Positions 26,413 to 35,284 are shown, numbered from the stretch's first letter. The stretch is 64,000 nt of DNA from [Bacillus] selenitireducens MLS10 (GCF_000093085.1 NC_014219.1:1666384-1730383), one strand, 5' to 3'. Numbers and translations are program-made. Notes: generated by a model not told the origin, from the sequence alone.

Positions 26413-27102
26413 TTGATAACGAAAGAAATTCCGAACATTTATTCACAATTTGATGGACAGGATGTGAGCACAGTGAAAATGATCGTCAGTGGCTTTGAGG
26501 TTTTTGGAGGACTGAATAAAAACCCGACCCTTGATATCCTTAAAGATTTGAAGGAGAATCCCCCACCAGGAGTGGACCTGTATACAATTGCGTTGCCTGT
26601 TGAATATGATGCATGCTTTGAGCCTTTGGAGAGCCTGGTTGACGACTTCAGACCCGATTCTGTGATCGCTCTTGGTGTTGCAGCCGGTCGCAGTTCGGTT
26701 CAACCTGAACGGATCGGCATCAATATTGAAGACACAGGCGGCGAAGGTCGAATGGGCGATAACAGAGGCAATACACCCGTTGACAGGAAGATCCGGGGGG
26801 ACGGGCCAGACGGCTATTTTTCCACATTGCCAAACCGAAAAATCATCAAGGCAATACGTGAACAGGGTATCCCGTCTGATTTATCCAATTCCGCCGGTAC
26901 ATTCATCTGTAATGCAGTCTTGTACCGATTAATGGATAAACTGATCAGAGAAGAAAGGGGCGTACCTGCCGGCTTTATTCATGTACCAGCGACGCCGGAC
27001 ATGGTTCCCTCTTCTTCCGGAATGCCTTCCATGCATCAGGCGGATTTGAACGAAGCCGTTCGCACTGCGATTCAGGTTATCAAGGAAGCTGAGGAAGGCT
27101 GA
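26413..27102 (+). CDS. pcp: Pyroglutamyl-peptidase I (pyrrolidone-carboxylate peptidase)
   Basis: A C15-family cysteine peptidase that removes N-terminal pyroglutamate. Family landmarks are the start MIVSGFEVFGGLNKNPT, the ALGVAAGRSSVQPERIGIN segment with the catalytic Glu, SAGTFICNAVLY with the catalytic Cys, and GFIHVPATPDM with the catalytic His. The start is uncertain: a TTG at 26413 has AGGAG five bases upstream and adds about 20 unusual residues, while GTG 26473 (after AGGATGTGA) or ATG 26479 gives the standard length. It is translationally linked with the next gene (TGATG). Confidence 0.9.
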   Translation: MITKEIPNIYSQFDGQDVSTVKMIVSGFEVFGGLNKNPTLDILKDLKENPPPGVDLYTIALPVEYDACFEPLESLVDDFRPDSVIALGVAAGRSSVQPERIGINIEDTGGEGRMGDNRGNTPVDRKIRGDGPDGYFSTLPNRKIIKAIREQGIPSDLSNSAGTFICNAVLYRLMDKLIREERGVPAGFIHVPATPDMVPSSSGMPSMHQADLNEAVRTAIQVIKEAEEG

Positions 27103-27554
27103 TGAACAAGAGTAAACCGACCCTCTATCTGGTTTTGTTCCGGTGCGACCGCGAGGCCATGGTCAAAGTCGGCGCCCTCGGAGACGTGTCAATCAGTCCG
27201 GGGTATTATGTCTATGCAGGTTCTGCCAAGAGGAACCTGACTGCGCGACTGAAACGGCACCGCAAACTCCAAAAACCGTTTCGCTGGCATATTGACTATC
27301 TTCGTCCTCATCTTGTCTGGGTCCGTTCGTTTCAACTCACTGAACACGAGGGAGAGTGCGCGCTTGTCAGAGCCTTTTGTCTGGTGACCGGAGCCACTGC
27401 CGTGCAAAAAGGACTCGGATCATCCGACTGCCGCTGTGAGGCACATGTTTTGAAACTGCCACAAAAAGAACCGGCCGAATGGGATCCGGCCGGATTTTCA
27501 GAACGATGGAATGCCGCAGGTACAGCGGCATTTGGAAGTAATCATCATGATTGA
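27102..27554 (+). CDS. DUF123-type GIY-YIG-like protein
   Basis: A 150-residue protein with the marks of the DUF123 family, a GIY-YIG relative: an N-terminal strand (TLYLVLFRC), VGALGDVSISPGYYVYAGSAKRNLTARLKRHRK, the HWHIDYL-like FRWHIDYLRPH, and the GLGSSDCRCEAHVL signature. In archaea and bacteria this domain can be fused to endonuclease III; a nuclease role is likely but unproven. It starts within the stop of pcp, and its last ten bases overlap the end of the convergent membrane gene. Confidence 0.8.
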   Translation: MNKSKPTLYLVLFRCDREAMVKVGALGDVSISPGYYVYAGSAKRNLTARLKRHRKLQKPFRWHIDYLRPHLVWVRSFQLTEHEGECALVRAFCLVTGATAVQKGLGSSDCRCEAHVLKLPQKEPAEWDPAGFSERWNAAGTAAFGSNHHD

Positions 27555-28060
27555 TCTTTTTCAAAATAAGCAAAGTCCGATAAGACTTCTTCCACCCGCT
27601 CCTGATCTTCAGGGGCGATTTTTGTTTTGATACGCTGCCCCTTGGTGGTTTCCATGATCAACTGCCGGCGGCCTGTCGTTTTCTTTCCCCAGCGAAATTC
27701 CTTCACCCGGCTCCATTTTGCATGAAAACCGGCGAATACGATGGCACCGCCATAGATTTCAAAAACCCGGTCGAGGGTGACAAGAATAAAGCTGCCGATG
27801 AACAGCTGGATGAGAAAAAGCAAGAAAGCCATCACAAAGTTGTTGAAGGTCTCAAGAACGAGAACGAGACCGATGGGCAGAGCGGCATAACCCGCGTAGA
27901 CAGAAGCCTTATAGGTTTTGGACGCAACGGTGAGTTTTCTCGGATCTGTAAGGGAAAAGAAGGATTGATCTCCTGAGTTCTCCCGGTGTTTATGCGTAAA
28001 CAAGTGATAAACAGCAACGGCACTGACGACCCCTGCGGTAAATAAAAATAACCATTCCAT
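27545..28060 (-). CDS. Membrane protein of unknown function
   Basis: A 171-residue protein with an N-terminal helix (FLFTAGVVSAVAVYHLF), two further helices around residues 55-100, and a soluble C-terminal part (AKWSRVKEFRWGKKTTGRRQLIMETTKGQRIKTKI) that looks like the PH-like domain of DUF5673-type proteins. I do not recognise it with certainty. Start is ATG 28060 or TTG 28066; AAAGGG upstream suits either. It is convergent and overlapping with the DUF123 gene. Confidence 0.65.
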   Translation of the reverse strand: MEWLFLFTAGVVSAVAVYHLFTHKHRENSGDQSFFSLTDPRKLTVASKTYKASVYAGYAALPIGLVLVLETFNNFVMAFLLFLIQLFIGSFILVTLDRVFEIYGGAIVFAGFHAKWSRVKEFRWGKKTTGRRQLIMETTKGQRIKTKIAPEDQERVEEVLSDFAYFEKDQS

Positions 28061-28152
28061 AACCAAACAGCCCTTTCAATGCAATCAGTTGAACGGGATT
28101 ATTATATCACACCGGCAGAGATTGATGCGATGGTGAGTGCTGTTCAGAAGAT

Positions 28153-28185
28153 AAAAATCCCCCACCTTTTGAGGTGAGGGGGAAG
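28153..28185 (-). terminator. Terminator after the pterin dehydratase gene
   Basis: On the minus strand a stem CCCCCTCACCT / AGGTGGGGG with a four-base loop, followed by ATTTTTAT. Confidence 0.85.
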
Positions 28186-28190
28186 ACGTA

Positions 28191-28478
28191 TTACAGTTTT
28201 TCAGCAGTTTTGTCATAAGCCATTGCCGAGTCAAAATCTTTTTGGGTTAAGCCGCCTTCATCATGCGTACTGAGGGCGACCTTCACTTTATTATAATCAA
28301 GGGTAATATGAGGGTGATGCTGACGATCTTCTGCAACATCTGCAATCTGATTGACAAATTCTACAGCTTTCAGAAACGTGGAAAATGTGAATTCTTTGGT
28401 GATCCAGATATCCCCTGTAAGGGTCCAGCCATTTGAATCTTTAAGACTTGCCTGTACATCTTCTTTCGTCAAAAGCAT
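28191..28478 (-). CDS. 4a-hydroxytetrahydrobiopterin (pterin-4a-carbinolamine) dehydratase
   Basis: A 95-residue protein of the PCD/DCoH family. The catalytic signature RQHHPHITLDYNKVKVALSTHDEGGLT (near 52-78) includes the paired histidines. The enzyme dehydrates 4a-hydroxy-tetrahydropterin. In bacteria without phenylalanine hydroxylase, and in molybdopterin contexts, its role is debated. The start at 28478 follows AGGAGG by nine bases; an ATG at 28496 overlaps that site. Monocistronic. Confidence 0.9.
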   Translation of the reverse strand: MLLTKEDVQASLKDSNGWTLTGDIWITKEFTFSTFLKAVEFVNQIADVAEDRQHHPHITLDYNKVKVALSTHDEGGLTQKDFDSAMAYDKTAEKL

Positions 28479-28646
28479 GCGAACATTCCTCCTCATGTGA
28501 TTAGGTATTGAAGTTCATCATAGCAGAAGAATCGATCCATTTAAAGGAATACGGAAAGGCGAGACATGATTAAGGGTAATTGAGGGGATTTTCAAATCCA
28601 TCTCTGATACAATGGAAATATTATAACCGTTAAGGCTGGTGATTTG

Positions 28647-29690
28647 ATGGAAGGATGTATTCATTGTCAGCGAAATGTCCTGATTGAAGACGGGGGAACC
28701 TTGATCATAGCGACAGATCAGCAGAAAAATGCACAAGCATATAGTGACATACTCAGCAAGTATCGCATTCAAAATCAAGTCAAAAACGCATATATTCATA
28801 TCGAGTATGATTTAATCGTTCAAGTGCAAGCCGTTACGGCTCTCCTGGACGATCATATTGAAGAGAAGGATAAGGAGAGGATGCGGGGGAACATTGTCGT
28901 TGAAAAAGATCTCCCTGACTTTGTTCACTTCCCGCTCTATCCTTACAAAGAACTTGAATATCGAATCCGTTATCCTCAATATGTGAATATTATTCAAAAT
29001 AAACGCTTCACCTCTCATATGCAACCGATTTTTTGCACGAAAGAGGGGAGTGTATACGGCTATGAATTTCTTCTTCGTCCGTCAGACGATGCTTATCCTT
29101 TCTTCCCTGGAGAGTTGTTTTCTTTTTCACAACGTTCCGGTATGCAATCGATGCTTGACAGCCATGCGAGGATCAATGCAATCAGGACCGGTTCGGAGCG
29201 ACTGAAAGACGAAAAGATTTTCATCAATTTTCTTCCTTCCTCCATTTATGATCCTGCTCATTGTCTCAAAAGCACATTTGAAGCAGCGAACACGTACAAT
29301 GTTAATCCGGAAAGACTTGTTTTTGAAGTGGTTGAGACGGAGAAGATCGTGGATGTCGCTCACCTGAAGAATATTTTTTATCATTATCAGAACGCCGGAG
29401 TCAAGGTGGCTCTTGATGATATCGGTACCGGGTATGCGACGATAGACATGTTGAAACAGCTTAATCCGGACTATGCGAAAATTGACCGGTCGCTGATTCA
29501 AGACTGTCATCAACATCCGGACAAGATCGCCCGGATTCAAGCTATCAGCGAAGTCGCCAAGGCGCAGGGAACGTTGCTTCTTGGAGAAGGAATTGAGACG
29601 AAAGAGGAGTACGAGACGGTAAAATCTCTCGTGGATTACACACAAGGATATTATTTTGCGAAGCCGCAGGCAGAACCTTTTGCAGGTTGA
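28647..29690 (+). CDS. EAL-domain c-di-GMP phosphodiesterase with N-terminal CxxC
   Basis: A 347-residue protein. The first 110 residues form an unrecognised domain that starts with Cys4-x2-Cys7 (GCIHCQ), possibly a metal site. The EAL domain covers about 115-345. Its motif reads EFL (YEFLLRP) in place of EAL, but Glu, the Asn of FINF, EVVE, DDIGTG, the Lys of AKIDRS, EGIE and QGYYFAKP are all kept, so hydrolysis of cyclic di-GMP is plausible. There is no GGDEF domain. The start follows AAGGCTGGTGA. Monocistronic; second EAL protein of the window. Confidence 0.82.
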   Translation: MEGCIHCQRNVLIEDGGTLIIATDQQKNAQAYSDILSKYRIQNQVKNAYIHIEYDLIVQVQAVTALLDDHIEEKDKERMRGNIVVEKDLPDFVHFPLYPYKELEYRIRYPQYVNIIQNKRFTSHMQPIFCTKEGSVYGYEFLLRPSDDAYPFFPGELFSFSQRSGMQSMLDSHARINAIRTGSERLKDEKIFINFLPSSIYDPAHCLKSTFEAANTYNVNPERLVFEVVETEKIVDVAHLKNIFYHYQNAGVKVALDDIGTGYATIDMLKQLNPDYAKIDRSLIQDCHQHPDKIARIQAISEVAKAQGTLLLGEGIETKEEYETVKSLVDYTQGYYFAKPQAEPFAG

Positions 29691-29726
29691 TTTGCCTGAT
29701 GACAGGTCTCAGGAGGGAGTGTTTCG

Positions 29727-30308
29727 GTGAGTCATAAACTGATTGTCTTTATGCATTCTTCGGCGGAAACATTTAATGGTGCGATTTTGCGTCAGGTTAC
29801 CGGCATCTTTGATGAACAGCAGGTCAGCTATGATGTGCGGATGCTTCATGAACTGTCTTTTGATCCGGTGCTTTCCCTTGAGGATTATCAGAATTCTTTG
29901 GAAGGACACTATTCAGCATTTATGGAGCAAGAGCATGAGTACTGGAGAAAGGCTGATGAAATCATCGTGCTTTTCCCGCTGTGGTGGGGGTTCTTCCCAG
30001 CACTTGGAAAAGGTTATCTCGATCAGGTTTTAAGCTATGGCTTTGCTTATGAGCTTGAAGGCGAATCACCAATCGCAGCAGCTCTTAAAGATAAACAGAT
30101 GTCAATCATACTGACATCCGGATCACCCTATGAGGAAATGAAGGCAAATGGTCTTCACGATCAGCTCATTGACACCATTGACCGTACGATTATTCAATTT
30201 TGCGGCATGACAATGAACCGGGTTGTCCACTTGGGTGATGTGATTCAGGCGAACGACCAGGAAAAACAAGCAATGTTTCGACAGGTGCGTGAAACGTTCT
30301 CCAAATGA
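29727..30308 (+). CDS. NAD(P)H dehydrogenase (quinone)/flavodoxin-fold oxidoreductase
   Basis: A 193-residue flavoprotein of the NQO/KefF/YwrO group (Flavodoxin_2). The FMN loop HSSAETFNGAI near residue 10, the middle segment ADEIIVLFPLWWGFFPALGKGYLDQVLSYGFAY, and the later TSGSPYEEM are typical. Such enzymes reduce quinones or act as potassium-efflux accessory proteins. No Kef gene is nearby, so a general quinone reductase is more likely. The GTG start follows AGGAGGGAG. Confidence 0.88.
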   Translation: MSHKLIVFMHSSAETFNGAILRQVTGIFDEQQVSYDVRMLHELSFDPVLSLEDYQNSLEGHYSAFMEQEHEYWRKADEIIVLFPLWWGFFPALGKGYLDQVLSYGFAYELEGESPIAAALKDKQMSIILTSGSPYEEMKANGLHDQLIDTIDRTIIQFCGMTMNRVVHLGDVIQANDQEKQAMFRQVRETFSK

Positions 30309-30352
30309 AAAAGCAACCTGCTGTCTTCTTTTGACAGCAGGTTGCTTTTTTT
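30308..30352. terminator. Bidirectional terminator
   Basis: A 17-bp stem (AAAAGCAACCTGCTGTC and its complement), eight-base loop, seven Ts. It starts at the stop codon of the flavoprotein gene and faces the convergent radical SAM gene. Confidence 0.93.
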
Positions 30353-30366
30353 GAATGATTGGCTTT

Positions 30367-32118
30367 TCAATGATGTATAGTCTGCCTGTGACTGCAGCTG
30401 TATATCGCGGGGCCATGCTGACCATAGTACACATAAAGGAATCCGTCATCCTCAGTAAGCGTGTTGGATGACTGATAATCATCCCAGGAAAAAGGAATGT
30501 CAAGAAACACACCGTTTTTGATCAGGCGTTTCGGATCTTGTGGCAAATTGTCCGTTGCATCCTGTGATTGAAGGAGAACATCCATGGAAGCATGTAACGT
30601 TTCTTTCGACTGTCCTTGATTCCACCAAAGCTGATGCGGCTTTTGCTTGAAGTGAAGAAGATAATCCACTTTCATCAGGCTGATAGCCTGGTTCACAAGT
30701 GTTTTGTCGAAGGGCTGTGTCTCGAGGAACGCTTTCAGTCTGGTAAACAGATCCGTGAATTGGTGACCGATGGCACCGTATTGCTGCTGATCCCAATAAT
30801 CACCGAACAATTGAAAGAAGTCGAAAGGTGAATCGAAGGCGTGCCTGATCAGAAAGGGCACCGTATAATCGAGCTGTTTTCTGTTCCAGTATTTCTCGAG
30901 GATGTCTTCGACGCGTTTGATTCGGATCACATCATCAAAGCTCAGGACATTGTTTTTCAGGATTTCATAAGGGGCATGGTCCATATATGCATAATTAAAT
31001 TCTTTAGCCCGCTGCCGCATCCCTGTTCCTCTCAGCATCTTCAGAAACCCGAGCTGAAGCTCCTCCGGATGGAGGGCAAACACATCGTTAAAGGTTTGTT
31101 TGAATGATTCATAGTTCTCCTCAGGAAGGCCTGCAATCAGATCAAGATGCTGATCAATTTTGCCGCCTTCTTTGATTTTTTGGATCGTTCGAGAGAGTTT
31201 ATTAAAATTCTGCCGCCTTTCGACGATCCGGTTCGTATGATCGTTTGTGGACTGGACACCGATTTCAAAGCGGAACATACCCGGCGGCGCATGTTCGTTT
31301 AAATAGTCGAGTACTTCAGGGCGCATAATGTCTCCGGTAATTTCGAACTGAAACTGGCAGCCCTGATGGTTGTCGATCAGGAAGCGGAACATATCCATGG
31401 CGTAATCACGGTTAATATTAAAGGTACGGTCAATGAACTTGATGAGCTTTGCACCGTTTTCGATGAGATACAGGATATCGGCTTTCACCTGCTCAACAGG
31501 AAAGTATCGGACTCCCTGTTCAATGGAAGAGAGGCAAAACTGGCACCGGAAAGGACATCCGCGACTCGTTTCAAAATAGACGATGCGTTTTCCGAGATCC
31601 GCGGTATCGTCTTGAAAGCGGTACGGACTTGGTATGGTTGTGATGTCCATGTTTCCACGAGAGCTGTTGTGTCTCACCGAACGTTCCTGACGCCAGGAAA
31701 GACCTTGGATAGCAGAGAAATCTGCCGTTTTTCCTTTAAGGGTATCGAGGATTCCTTTCAGCGTTTCTTCTCCTTCACTTCGCACGATCATGTCGATTTG
31801 CGCATACTCCTGCATCCAATAATCGGTGTCAAATGATACTTCGGGCCCGCCAAAGATCATCAGGGTATCCGGCAGAACTTTTTTCAGCATTGCGGCAACA
31901 CCGAGGGTTTTTTCAATGTTCCAGATGTAGCAGCTGAATCCGATCACATCGGGTTTTTCCTGGTACAGGTCGGATACGATATTCATATCGGGGTCTTTGA
32001 TGGTGTACTCACGAATGTCTACAGGGTGTTCCGGTTCGCAATACGCTTTTAGCAGTCTGAGCGCCAAATTCATATGAATATATTTCGCATTCAGCGTCGT
32101 TACAATGGTTTTTGTCAT
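30367..32118 (-). CDS. B12-binding-domain radical SAM protein (DUF4080 type)
   Basis: A 583-residue class B radical SAM protein: cobalamin-binding-like domain (1-130, with DVIGFSCYIWN and IFGGPEVSF), radical SAM core with Cys188-x3-Cys192-x2-Cys195 (GCPFRCQFC), and a DUF4080 C-terminal part (about 370-570). It acts in the cytosol; the substrate is not known for this family. The start codon overlaps the stop of the upstream lipoprotein gene (ATGA), so both are co-expressed. Confidence 0.87.
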   Translation of the reverse strand: MTKTIVTTLNAKYIHMNLALRLLKAYCEPEHPVDIREYTIKDPDMNIVSDLYQEKPDVIGFSCYIWNIEKTLGVAAMLKKVLPDTLMIFGGPEVSFDTDYWMQEYAQIDMIVRSEGEETLKGILDTLKGKTADFSAIQGLSWRQERSVRHNSSRGNMDITTIPSPYRFQDDTADLGKRIVYFETSRGCPFRCQFCLSSIEQGVRYFPVEQVKADILYLIENGAKLIKFIDRTFNINRDYAMDMFRFLIDNHQGCQFQFEITGDIMRPEVLDYLNEHAPPGMFRFEIGVQSTNDHTNRIVERRQNFNKLSRTIQKIKEGGKIDQHLDLIAGLPEENYESFKQTFNDVFALHPEELQLGFLKMLRGTGMRQRAKEFNYAYMDHAPYEILKNNVLSFDDVIRIKRVEDILEKYWNRKQLDYTVPFLIRHAFDSPFDFFQLFGDYWDQQQYGAIGHQFTDLFTRLKAFLETQPFDKTLVNQAISLMKVDYLLHFKQKPHQLWWNQGQSKETLHASMDVLLQSQDATDNLPQDPKRLIKNGVFLDIPFSWDDYQSSNTLTEDDGFLYVYYGQHGPAIYSCSHRQTIHH

Positions 32119-32936
32119 TCTTGTTCTCCTTCATCATTGTTTTCGTTGTGATCTTCTGCAAAATCATTGAGTCTGATGATCATGGAGAAGCGCCATTCCG
32201 GCAGCGGGCTCGTTGTTCTTATGATGGACAGTCGTGTCGGCAAGGTGATATCTGAGGCAAACTCCACTTCAATATGAGTCTCAGGCCGGCTTCTTCTCAT
32301 CGATATAAACATCGGGAAGATTTCCTGGTCTTCCTGAATGGCTGTGAACAGGTATTCTTCTGTTCCGTCCGCCGCAGGGTGATCGTCAATTAAATCAAAT
32401 GTCAGCATGCTGCCGTCAAGCTCGAGATCTTCAAGGCGCATATCCCCAAGCTGGCGGCGATCAAGCTGAGATTCATTCAGCTGAAAGCGGTAGCCGTCTT
32501 CATAGATACTCGGCACCATATAGAATGGAATACTGAAATATACGGTCTCTGTATCCCGTGGCGACGGCTCAATGGTCATTTCGATACCGAGCTCATGAGG
32601 TGAGAGCTCTCTGTCAAAGAGCGTACTCTGTCTGAGCTCCACATTACTGACTTTGTACTGTTCTGCATGTTCATCTTCAATAAAACGGGGCCACTGATAC
32701 TGGTAGTCGTCTGCGGAAATGACGGATTCATCCGTATTTTTTGCCAGCAGTGCGATCCGAAAGCTGTCATCATCCCTGTATCCGTAGTAGGTAAGTTCAA
32801 GGGGGGATTTTATAATCGTATCCCTGACTGGCAGGGAGGTGGAACTGCCCGATTGTTCTCCTGTGAAATTCAATTGGCAGGCAGAGAGGACCAGTATAAC
32901 GAACAAGTTCAAGAATAGAATCTTAGACAGTCTCAT
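32115..32936 (-). CDS. Lipoprotein of unknown function, coupled to a radical SAM gene
   Basis: A 273-residue predicted lipoprotein (lipobox LVLSAC, Cys20) with an acidic, beta-rich body and no family I recognise. Segments such as SPLELTYYGYRDDDSFRIALLAKNTDES suggest an immunoglobulin-like fold. AGGTGG lies before the ATG. It is the first gene of a two-gene unit with the DUF4080 radical SAM protein (four-base overlap), which is an odd pairing of an exported and a cytosolic protein. Confidence 0.72.
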   Translation of the reverse strand: MRLSKILFLNLFVILVLSACQLNFTGEQSGSSTSLPVRDTIIKSPLELTYYGYRDDDSFRIALLAKNTDESVISADDYQYQWPRFIEDEHAEQYKVSNVELRQSTLFDRELSPHELGIEMTIEPSPRDTETVYFSIPFYMVPSIYEDGYRFQLNESQLDRRQLGDMRLEDLELDGSMLTFDLIDDHPAADGTEEYLFTAIQEDQEIFPMFISMRRSRPETHIEVEFASDITLPTRLSIIRTTSPLPEWRFSMIIRLNDFAEDHNENNDEGEQE

Positions 32937-32981
32937 CTGCTTCCACCTCTTTCGTTGATTTCTGGTACTCTCTCATTGTAC

Positions 32982-33018
32982 AAAAAAAAAGCACCGGAGG
33001 TCTGCCTCCGGTGACGTT
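32982..33018 (-). terminator. Terminator after the KamA-like gene
   Basis: On the minus strand CACCGGAGG / CCTCCGGTG with a four-base loop, followed by nine Ts. Confidence 0.92.
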
Positions 33019-33028
33019 TTTCTCATGA

Positions 33029-34189
33029 TTATTTTGATAAGGAAGATGCAATCTTCTCATTGGCACCCTCGAACTCTTCAAATTTCTTTTTCGGCGGCGT
33101 CCAATATTGCTCATTACCCGGCAGATCATCAAACCAGCTGGCGTCTTCAGGGCAATCAAGAACCATGAACTTCCCGTAATGGCCGTCCCTTGACTGATGG
33201 TATTTTAAATAAGCTTTTCCATCATCAATAGCCAGAATTTCGATTTTTCCGGACGTATGGCTCATGGATAAGCGGACGCGTTTTCCAAGTCCGGATGTTC
33301 GTGCCTTGGCTTCCTCAACAATATCATAGGCTTCTTTGAGGCTCAGAACGAATTCATTATTCCCGGCAACCGGGCGATTGATGAAGAAATAGTAAGGGGT
33401 GACCCCGGCCCAGCTCAGCTGATCGAGAAGCTCCCCAAGAACAACAGGATCGTCATTGATCCCTCTCAGTACCGGTGTCTGGTTCACGACGATGGCGCCG
33501 GCATTATGCAACGCATCAAATCCTTTTTTCGCTTCAGGAGTAATCTCATTCGGATGATTGATGTGAGCCATCACATAAATGCGCTGCTCAGTGGTTGAAT
33601 ACTCCGAGATAAGATCGAGAAGCTCCTGGTCCTCATAGATACGCATCGGATTAAAGACAGGCATTTTTGAACCAAGGCGGATGATCTTCACATGCGGGAT
33701 CTCGCGGAGCTGTTCAATGATAAAACGAAGCTTTTTGGTTGCGAGAATCAGGGAGTCGCCGCCGGTCAGGAGTACGTTGGAGATTTCAGGGTGCTCTTTA
33801 ATATAGTCAATGCCCGGTTGTACGTCTGACATGGCTTCTTTGATATCATTTCTGAACAGTCGCTTTCTGAAACAGTATCTGCAATAGGCTCCACAGACTT
33901 CGGAGACGATCAAGAGTGCTGTTTCATCATATTTGTGCTGACAGCCGGGAACGACATAGTTGGTGTCTTCATCAGAAGCATCCCATCGTCCATATTCCTC
34001 AAGTTCACCTTCGTTTGGAATGACAAGTTTGCGGATGGGATCTTTCGGGTCACCCCAGTCAATCAGCCCCAGGTAATATTCGTTCACTCGAAAGACGAAT
34101 TTTTCTGTGATTTGTTTCAGTTTTGCTTTTTCCTCATCAGACAGGTGTGGCACCTTTTCGATATTCATGACGTATTTAGGTTGTGCCAT
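33029..34189 (-). CDS. KamA-family radical SAM protein (aminomutase-like)
   Basis: A 386-residue protein related to lysine 2,3-aminomutase. The cluster motif is Cys99-x3-Cys103-x2-Cys106 (CGAYCRYCFRKR) and the PLP lysine lies in SGKIEI near residue 318. It is about 80 residues shorter than classical KamA. Two Asp residues that bind the substrate amino group in clostridial KamA (293 and 330 there) appear replaced in my manual alignment: YYFFINR for YYIYQCD, and LSMSHTSGK for VVDAPGGGGK. The substrate may therefore not be lysine. No lysine fermentation genes or EF-P modification genes are adjacent. AAAGGAGGATG precedes the start. Confidence 0.85.
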   Translation of the reverse strand: MAQPKYVMNIEKVPHLSDEEKAKLKQITEKFVFRVNEYYLGLIDWGDPKDPIRKLVIPNEGELEEYGRWDASDEDTNYVVPGCQHKYDETALLIVSEVCGAYCRYCFRKRLFRNDIKEAMSDVQPGIDYIKEHPEISNVLLTGGDSLILATKKLRFIIEQLREIPHVKIIRLGSKMPVFNPMRIYEDQELLDLISEYSTTEQRIYVMAHINHPNEITPEAKKGFDALHNAGAIVVNQTPVLRGINDDPVVLGELLDQLSWAGVTPYYFFINRPVAGNNEFVLSLKEAYDIVEEAKARTSGLGKRVRLSMSHTSGKIEILAIDDGKAYLKYHQSRDGHYGKFMVLDCPEDASWFDDLPGNEQYWTPPKKKFEEFEGANEKIASSLSK

Positions 34190-34350
34190 AAGCTTTCATC
34201 CTCCTTTTAAAAAATAACTCTTAACTCATTTAAACACAGCGCTTTCAAATGGTCAAAAAAGGCATAAACCTTTTAAATTCGTGTTAAAATGAAAGAAAAA
34301 TTGCAAAATGAAACATGCATCGAGATCCTTACACAGGCAGGTGAATAGAA

Positions 34351-35205
34351 ATGTTTGAGAGTGATGTGTACCAGCGGATCATTACGAAACAGGAACAGAT
34401 GAGTAAATCCCATAAGAAAATTGCACGCTATATTTTGAATAATGGAGAAACCGTCCCGTTTTTGACGGCATCCAAGCTCGCGAAGTATTCAGGAGTGGCA
34501 GAGTCGACGATTGTGCGCTTTGCCTACCATATCGGCTACGAGGGGTATCCGGACTTTCAACGGCATCTGCAGGAGGCCCTGCAGAAACGGATGACATCCG
34601 CGGAAGTGCTGCGAAGAACAACGAATGAAGGAGAACAGGTGGAAGATGTGGTGACGGAAGTTCTTTCAGATGATATTCAAAATCTTAAAACGACCCTGCA
34701 TCAGATTGATCCCCATCAGTTTGAGATGGTTGTCCGCGACATGATTGAAGCGGAGCGGATTTATATCATTGCTTACAGAAGTGCTGCGAGTCTCGGGAGC
34801 TTTTTGGAATTTTACCTTGATCTTGTGCTGCAAAATACGGAAATGATTCGCCAAAGTGACAGTGTCTCCGAACATCTCCTTGATATTTCAGAAAAGGATC
34901 TGGTCATCGGTCTCGGATTTTCAAGGTACACAAAGCGGACCGTGGAAGTCATGAAATACGTCAAAGAAAAAGGGGCTAAGACCGTCGTGGTGACGGATCA
35001 TCTGTTGAGCCCGCTCGTTCCTTACGGAGACAGGCAGCTTGTGGCCGCGACTGAGATCAACTCGTTTATTGATTCATTTTCTGCGCCAATGAGCATTGTA
35101 TCCGCACTGATTACGGCACTGACAAGAAGTGAACATAAAAAAATTGAAAAACGGCTCTCTGAACTTGAAGGGCTATGGGAAACCTTCGATGTATTTTATG
35201 ATTAA
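34351..35205 (+). CDS. RpiR/MurR-family regulator with SIS domain
   Basis: A 284-residue regulator: RpiR-type helix-turn-helix (1-77, KHKKIARYIL... ASKLAKYSGVAESTIVRFAYHIGYEGYPDFQ) and a SIS sugar-phosphate-binding domain (about 125-255). Such proteins sense phosphosugars, often amino-sugar phosphates. The next genes are a TRAP transporter on the other strand, so the target is not evident. AGGCAGGTGA precedes the ATG. Confidence 0.88.
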   Translation: MFESDVYQRIITKQEQMSKSHKKIARYILNNGETVPFLTASKLAKYSGVAESTIVRFAYHIGYEGYPDFQRHLQEALQKRMTSAEVLRRTTNEGEQVEDVVTEVLSDDIQNLKTTLHQIDPHQFEMVVRDMIEAERIYIIAYRSAASLGSFLEFYLDLVLQNTEMIRQSDSVSEHLLDISEKDLVIGLGFSRYTKRTVEVMKYVKEKGAKTVVVTDHLLSPLVPYGDRQLVAATEINSFIDSFSAPMSIVSALITALTRSEHKKIEKRLSELEGLWETFDVFYD

Positions 35206-35245
35206 GGTGACACCCTTCTCAGGACATTTCTGGATGTAATGCACA

Positions 35246-35284
35246 AAAAGCCCGGCATCAGTCTAACTGACGCCGGGCCTGTTT
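35246..35284. terminator. Bidirectional terminator
   Basis: Stem GCCCGGCATCAGT / ACTGACGCCGGGC with a five-base loop; A-run at one side and GTTTTATTTT at the other. It lies between the RpiR gene and the convergent TRAP permease. Confidence 0.88.
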
